The notes beneath the pieces were generated by a model that was given only the letters and a program-made list of their open reading frames with translations, was not told the origin of the DNA and ran no database searches. From NCBI RefSeq assembly GCF_900129245.1, contig NZ_FQUT01000001.1:372001-436000 (forward strand): a DNA stretch of 64,000 bases, read 5' to 3'. This document shows positions 61,155-64,000 of this stretch, one piece after another. Made by a program: the position numbers and the translations under genes. Positions within the stretch are counted from its first letter, which is position 1; every line of letters begins with the position of its first letter. The stretch is from Chryseobacterium arachidis (GTDB taxonomy: Bacteria > Bacteroidota > Bacteroidia > Flavobacteriales > Weeksellaceae).

Positions 61155-61519
61155 AACATAAGAGTAACATAGGATTTAGTTTAAATGGAATGCGTCTATT
61201 TTAGAACATATAAGTTTTTAAAAATCAAAGATTTTTTGGTGTAATTTGAGAACCACGAAGTGGTTCAATGTTCATAGCCGTGGGTGAAACCCATGGTAAA
61301 AAAATAAACAGAATACGAACCCCACAGGGGTTCAATAAATAATCAGAAAGTATTTTAATCCAAAATTCCTTTTTCAATAACACATGAGTCACATAAGATT
61401 TAGTTTAAATGTATTGTGCCTATTTTAGAACACATAAGCTTTAAAAATCAAAGATTTTTCAGTGTAATCTGATAACCACGAAGTGGTTCAATGTTCATAG
61501 CTGTGGGTGAAACCATGGA
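61155..61519. repeat. Duplicated 140-bp block with short palindromes
   Basis: Two diverged direct copies (61155-61296 and 61378-61519) share, in order, GATTTAGTTTAAATG, CTATTTTAGAACA, the AT palindrome AAAATCAAAGATTTTT, AACCACGAAGTGGTTCAATG and GTGGGTGAAACC. The small palindromes AACCACGAAGTGGTT and (between the copies) GAACCCCACAGGGGTTC could fold. The 479-base gap has no gene. Confidence 0.7.
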
Positions 61520-61537
61520 ATAAAAATCCATTCCATA

Positions 61538-62737
61538 TTATCCCTCAGCCGGCTTTTTCAAATTTGATCTTCTTTTAAGGAAATAAGCCAATCCTAGTCC
61601 TATAAAAACCATTGCTGCACTGAATGGAAAGATAAACTGCATTCCGAAAAAATCGGCAACACTTCCGACAATAGGTCCTGCAACACCTAAAGATATATCA
61701 ATGAAAAGTCCATAACCTGCCAATGCAGATCCTTGACTGGATGGTGAAACACTTTTTATAGCCATTACACCTAAAGCCGGAAATATTAATGAAAATCCTA
61801 AGCCGGTAACACCTGCTCCAATTAAAGCAATTTGTGCATTCGTAGCAAAAGCAATAGTTAAAAGTCCGATAGTTTCTACTAAAAGACAGGCAATGGCAAC
61901 TTTTATTCCGCCATAATTATTGATCACATTACTGAAAACCAATCTTCCGGCAACAAATAATCCACCAAAAACAGAAAGGCACAAAGCGCCATTATTCCAA
62001 TGAAAATGATTGTAATATAAGGTGATAAATGTTGAAATACTTGCAAAACCAATTCCGCCTAAAGCAAGACAAACTCCGAAAGGAGCGACTTTGCCTAAAA
62101 CCTTCCAAAAAGACTGGGCTTCCTGCACATTCGTATTGGTTTTATTTTCTTTGGTTTTCGCAAAAAGAAATCCTAAGATTCCTAAAATAATCGAAAGGGC
62201 CCCGATTCCATATAAACTGAATTCATGTTCGATGGTAACCCCCAACGAGGCTCCGATGGCTAAAGCTCCATAACAGGCAACTCCGTTATAAGAAATGATT
62301 TTTGCCGTATGTTTTTCTCCAACTGCCATAATGGCCCAGTTGATCGGACTTGCACCAATCATTCCTTCCGCACAGCCTGTCAATAAACGGGTAATCACCA
62401 AAAATGTAAGACTGAGAAATGGTGAAAGTTTAAAATAATAAGCAATAATTAAAAATATTCCTGTTAATGAAAAACTCGCCATACTGAATAGAACAGCAGG
62501 CTTTGGACCTTTTCCATCAATAATTTTCCCTGAATAGGCTCTCAGAAAAAAAGTGGAAACATATTGTAAGCTGATGACCAATCCGGCAACGACTAAACTA
62601 AACCCTAAACTTTTATTAATAAAAATCGGAAGAACAGACAGAGACAATCCTATGATAAAATATCCTACAAACGTAAAGCATACATAAGAAATCAAGGATA
62701 AGTTAACATTCTCCGACCGATTTACTAAACTATCCAT
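61538..62737 (-). CDS. MFS transporter
   Basis: A 399-residue inner-membrane transporter with twelve predicted spans in two halves. The loop between spans 2 and 3 has SGKIIDGKGPKPAVLFSMA, the DRxGRR-type A motif. The second half includes GLGFSLIFPALGVMAIKSVSP. It resembles the YfcJ/YhhS group of drug- or sugar-export MFS proteins, but the substrate cannot be deduced. A single -7 box is seen upstream. Confidence 0.92.
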   Translation of the reverse strand: MDSLVNRSENVNLSLISYVCFTFVGYFIIGLSLSVLPIFINKSLGFSLVVAGLVISLQYVSTFFLRAYSGKIIDGKGPKPAVLFSMASFSLTGIFLIIAYYFKLSPFLSLTFLVITRLLTGCAEGMIGASPINWAIMAVGEKHTAKIISYNGVACYGALAIGASLGVTIEHEFSLYGIGALSIILGILGFLFAKTKENKTNTNVQEAQSFWKVLGKVAPFGVCLALGGIGFASISTFITLYYNHFHWNNGALCLSVFGGLFVAGRLVFSNVINNYGGIKVAIACLLVETIGLLTIAFATNAQIALIGAGVTGLGFSLIFPALGVMAIKSVSPSSQGSALAGYGLFIDISLGVAGPIVGSVADFFGMQFIFPFSAAMVFIGLGLAYFLKRRSNLKKPAEG

Positions 62738-62754
62738 GTGAAAAAATTAAAGTG

Positions 62755-62762
62755 CAAATGTA
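62755..62762 (-). promoter_or_regulatory. -7 element of the MFS gene
   Basis: TACATTTG on the minus strand, 17 bases before the ATG; no clear -33 element. Confidence 0.5.
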
Positions 62763-62860
62763 CTTCATAAAATTAGCTTAATCGAATAATCTACCCCCCA
62801 TAAAAAGGTAATATTTATCATTCAAAATTCCAATAATGACTTACTTTCTCTAAAATCAAT

Positions 62861-62868
62861 TATCTTTG
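62861..62868 (+). promoter_or_regulatory. -7 element of the CPBP protease gene
   Basis: TATCTTTG fits TAnnTTTG and lies 26 bases before the ATG. Confidence 0.55.
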
Positions 62869-62894
62869 TTTTCATAAATTACAGAAAATAAAAC

Positions 62895-63725
62895 ATGGAA
62901 AACAGCAGGTACCCACAATTTAAATTTACATGGATCGGAGGTGTCATTTTGGTAGCGGGATTATTTGCGGGAATGATGTCTATTTCCTTTTTTATGACAT
63001 TTTCTAAAATTTTTTTTGGGATTAATGTTGCCTTGAAAGATTGGTTCATCATGTTTTCCAATGCCGTAGTATTTTTGGCAGCCATTGCCTGTTTTGATTT
63101 TTTTGTGGTACGGAGGACAACAGGAAAAAAATTAAATTTCAACTTTTCCCCCACCAATTTTTACACTTATCTGTTAATTTTTCCTTTGATGCTCGGCATG
63201 ATGTTTATTGCCGAATTTTTCACTTCACAAATTCCCACGACGGGACCAGTTTTTGGTGATTTATACGAATATTTTGGTAATCTGATGGCACAGTTAACGG
63301 ATGATCCTGTTGTCATGATCATCACTGCGGTCATTATGGCTCCGATTTTTGAAGAAATTATCTTCCGTGGAATCATCCAGAAAGGATTGATAAATAACGG
63401 AGTGGAGCCTTGGAAAGCGATTGTTTTTGCTTCTGTGGTTTTTGGACTGGTGCACGGAAACCCCTGGCAGTTTGTGGGAGCGGTTTTATTAGGCTGTGTT
63501 TTAGGCTTAGTGTATTACAAAACAAAATCTCTACTGTTACCGATGTTGCTACATGCATTTAATAATTTGTGCTCCACCTTATTGGTTATTTATACCCAAA
63601 AAGAGAGTTTTGCCGAAGCTTTTCAACTTTCAGAGTGGATTATTTTGGCTATTGGTATTGTACTTTTTTCTTTATTCTATTATTTATTTGTTAAGAAAAA
63701 TAAAATGCATTACGCTGAAATTTGA
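62895..63725 (+). CDS. CPBP (Abi) family intramembrane glutamic endopeptidase
   Basis: A 276-residue membrane protease of the type II CAAX/CPBP family. Conserved motifs are in order: FEEIIFRGIIQKG (the Glu-Glu and Arg), FGLVHGN (His) and HAFNNLCSTL (His/Asn), with eight or so spans. Homologues process membrane proteins or give bacteriocin immunity; the substrate is unknown here. Three bases separate it from the next gene, so the two are probably co-transcribed. Confidence 0.93.
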   Translation: MENSRYPQFKFTWIGGVILVAGLFAGMMSISFFMTFSKIFFGINVALKDWFIMFSNAVVFLAAIACFDFFVVRRTTGKKLNFNFSPTNFYTYLLIFPLMLGMMFIAEFFTSQIPTTGPVFGDLYEYFGNLMAQLTDDPVVMIITAVIMAPIFEEIIFRGIIQKGLINNGVEPWKAIVFASVVFGLVHGNPWQFVGAVLLGCVLGLVYYKTKSLLLPMLLHAFNNLCSTLLVIYTQKESFAEAFQLSEWIILAIGIVLFSLFYYLFVKKNKMHYAEI

Positions 63726-63728
63726 GTG

Positions 63729-64000
63729 ATGAGAAATAAGTTAAAAATAGTTTCAGAGGAGTATTTTTATTTTTATCGTTGCTGTTTTTCGGGCTCATAT
63801 TTACATCTTTGCGATTTAATATTATCGAACGGAAGATTCCCGGAGAATCCAAAATTAATTTAGATGGAGGTTCTTATACTTTGTATTTTATTGATGACCA
63901 ATACAAAAATACAGACTCCGATTCTATGAATTATTATTTTGAATTAAAAGACTCAGATAATAAAATTGTGAGAAGATTTCCTGATACATTAAACCGAAGG
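63729..64000 (+). CDS. Partial hypothetical membrane protein, probable frameshift near the start
   Basis: The gene runs off the window. From the ATG three bases after the CPBP stop the frame reads MRNKLK and then closes. If one A is added to the A5 run at 63743-63747, it continues as NSFRGVFLFLSLLFFGLIF and through IIERKIPGESKINLDGGSY to the edge. That gives a normal basic N terminus, one membrane span and an extracytoplasmic domain. Alternatively a TTG at 63779 starts the downstream frame. The family is not recognised. Confidence 0.55.

Noticed and set aside
61155..61519. Possible CRISPR array from repeated blocks
   Set aside because: Only two long, diverged copies with no regular spacers and no cas genes.
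62895..63725. CPBP/Abi protease as part of an anti-phage or bacteriocin immunity system
   Set aside because: No toxin, bacteriocin or defence genes are nearby; the family is mostly general membrane proteolysis.
1..64000. tRNA or rRNA genes in the intergenic gaps
   Set aside because: No cloverleaf with a GTTCAA/GTTCGA T-loop and CCA-like acceptor stem was found; GGTTCAA words near 61.2 kb lie in palindromes without the other arms.

Overview
The window looks like chromosomal DNA of a Chryseobacterium-like member of the Flavobacteriia (Bacteroidota). The base composition is AT-rich. Many genes are preceded by the Bacteroidota promoter form TTTG-N17-20-TAnnTTTG. Three large secreted proteins end in type IX secretion (T9SS) sorting domains. 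A GLPGLI protein is present, and DNA polymerase III alpha carries the N-terminal exonuclease fusion typical of flavobacteria. I see no rRNA, tRNA, CRISPR array, prophage or transposase gene.

Layout. 0-8.7 kb: ECF sigma factor with a small zinc-binding partner, a lipoprotein MsrA-MsrB fusion, an ABC exporter pair, a AAA+ ATPase with an odd Walker A motif, prfB and a DedA protein. 8.7-17.3 kb: secreted or lipoprotein genes, two decayed genes (a YVTN beta-propeller and a GH43 glycosidase), a DUF808 membrane protein, and grpE-dnaJ. 17.3-25.9 kb: mntH with a recognisable promoter/operator, a DUF937-OmpA protein, proS, a Gly/Trp/Tyr-rich lipoprotein, an OmpP1/FadL porin, a ZIP transporter and a methyltransferase. 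26-35.3 kb: THUMP RNA methyltransferase, glycosyltransferase, methionine gamma-lyase-like enzyme with a divergent Lrp regulator, bestrophin and a fused 2-oxoacid dehydrogenase E1. 35.4-48.6 kb: dnaE and three tandem T9SS surface proteins. 48.6-64 kb: Kv-type channel with an adjacent 52-residue membrane protein, Nif3-like protein and its coiled-coil neighbour, acyl-CoA synthetase, acyl-CoA dehydrogenase, DUF4349 lipoprotein, prfC, an MFS transporter, a CPBP protease and a truncated, probably frameshifted gene at the edge.

Most genes are housekeeping or envelope functions in short operons. The least explained material is intergenic. There are five copies of a palindromic repeat with constant ends and a variable central hairpin, a four-unit mini-hairpin cluster near 16.8 kb, a 200-bp element with inverted-repeat ends near 51 kb, and a duplicated 140-bp block near 61.3 kb. 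Several proteins also look degenerate at metal or nucleotide sites: DnaJ with one of two zinc centres, a zinc-ribbon protein without cysteines, a DnaE PHP domain lacking its histidines, and a Walker A lacking Ser/Thr. I did not find a clear-cut new defence or mobile system; the repeat family is the best candidate for something undescribed.
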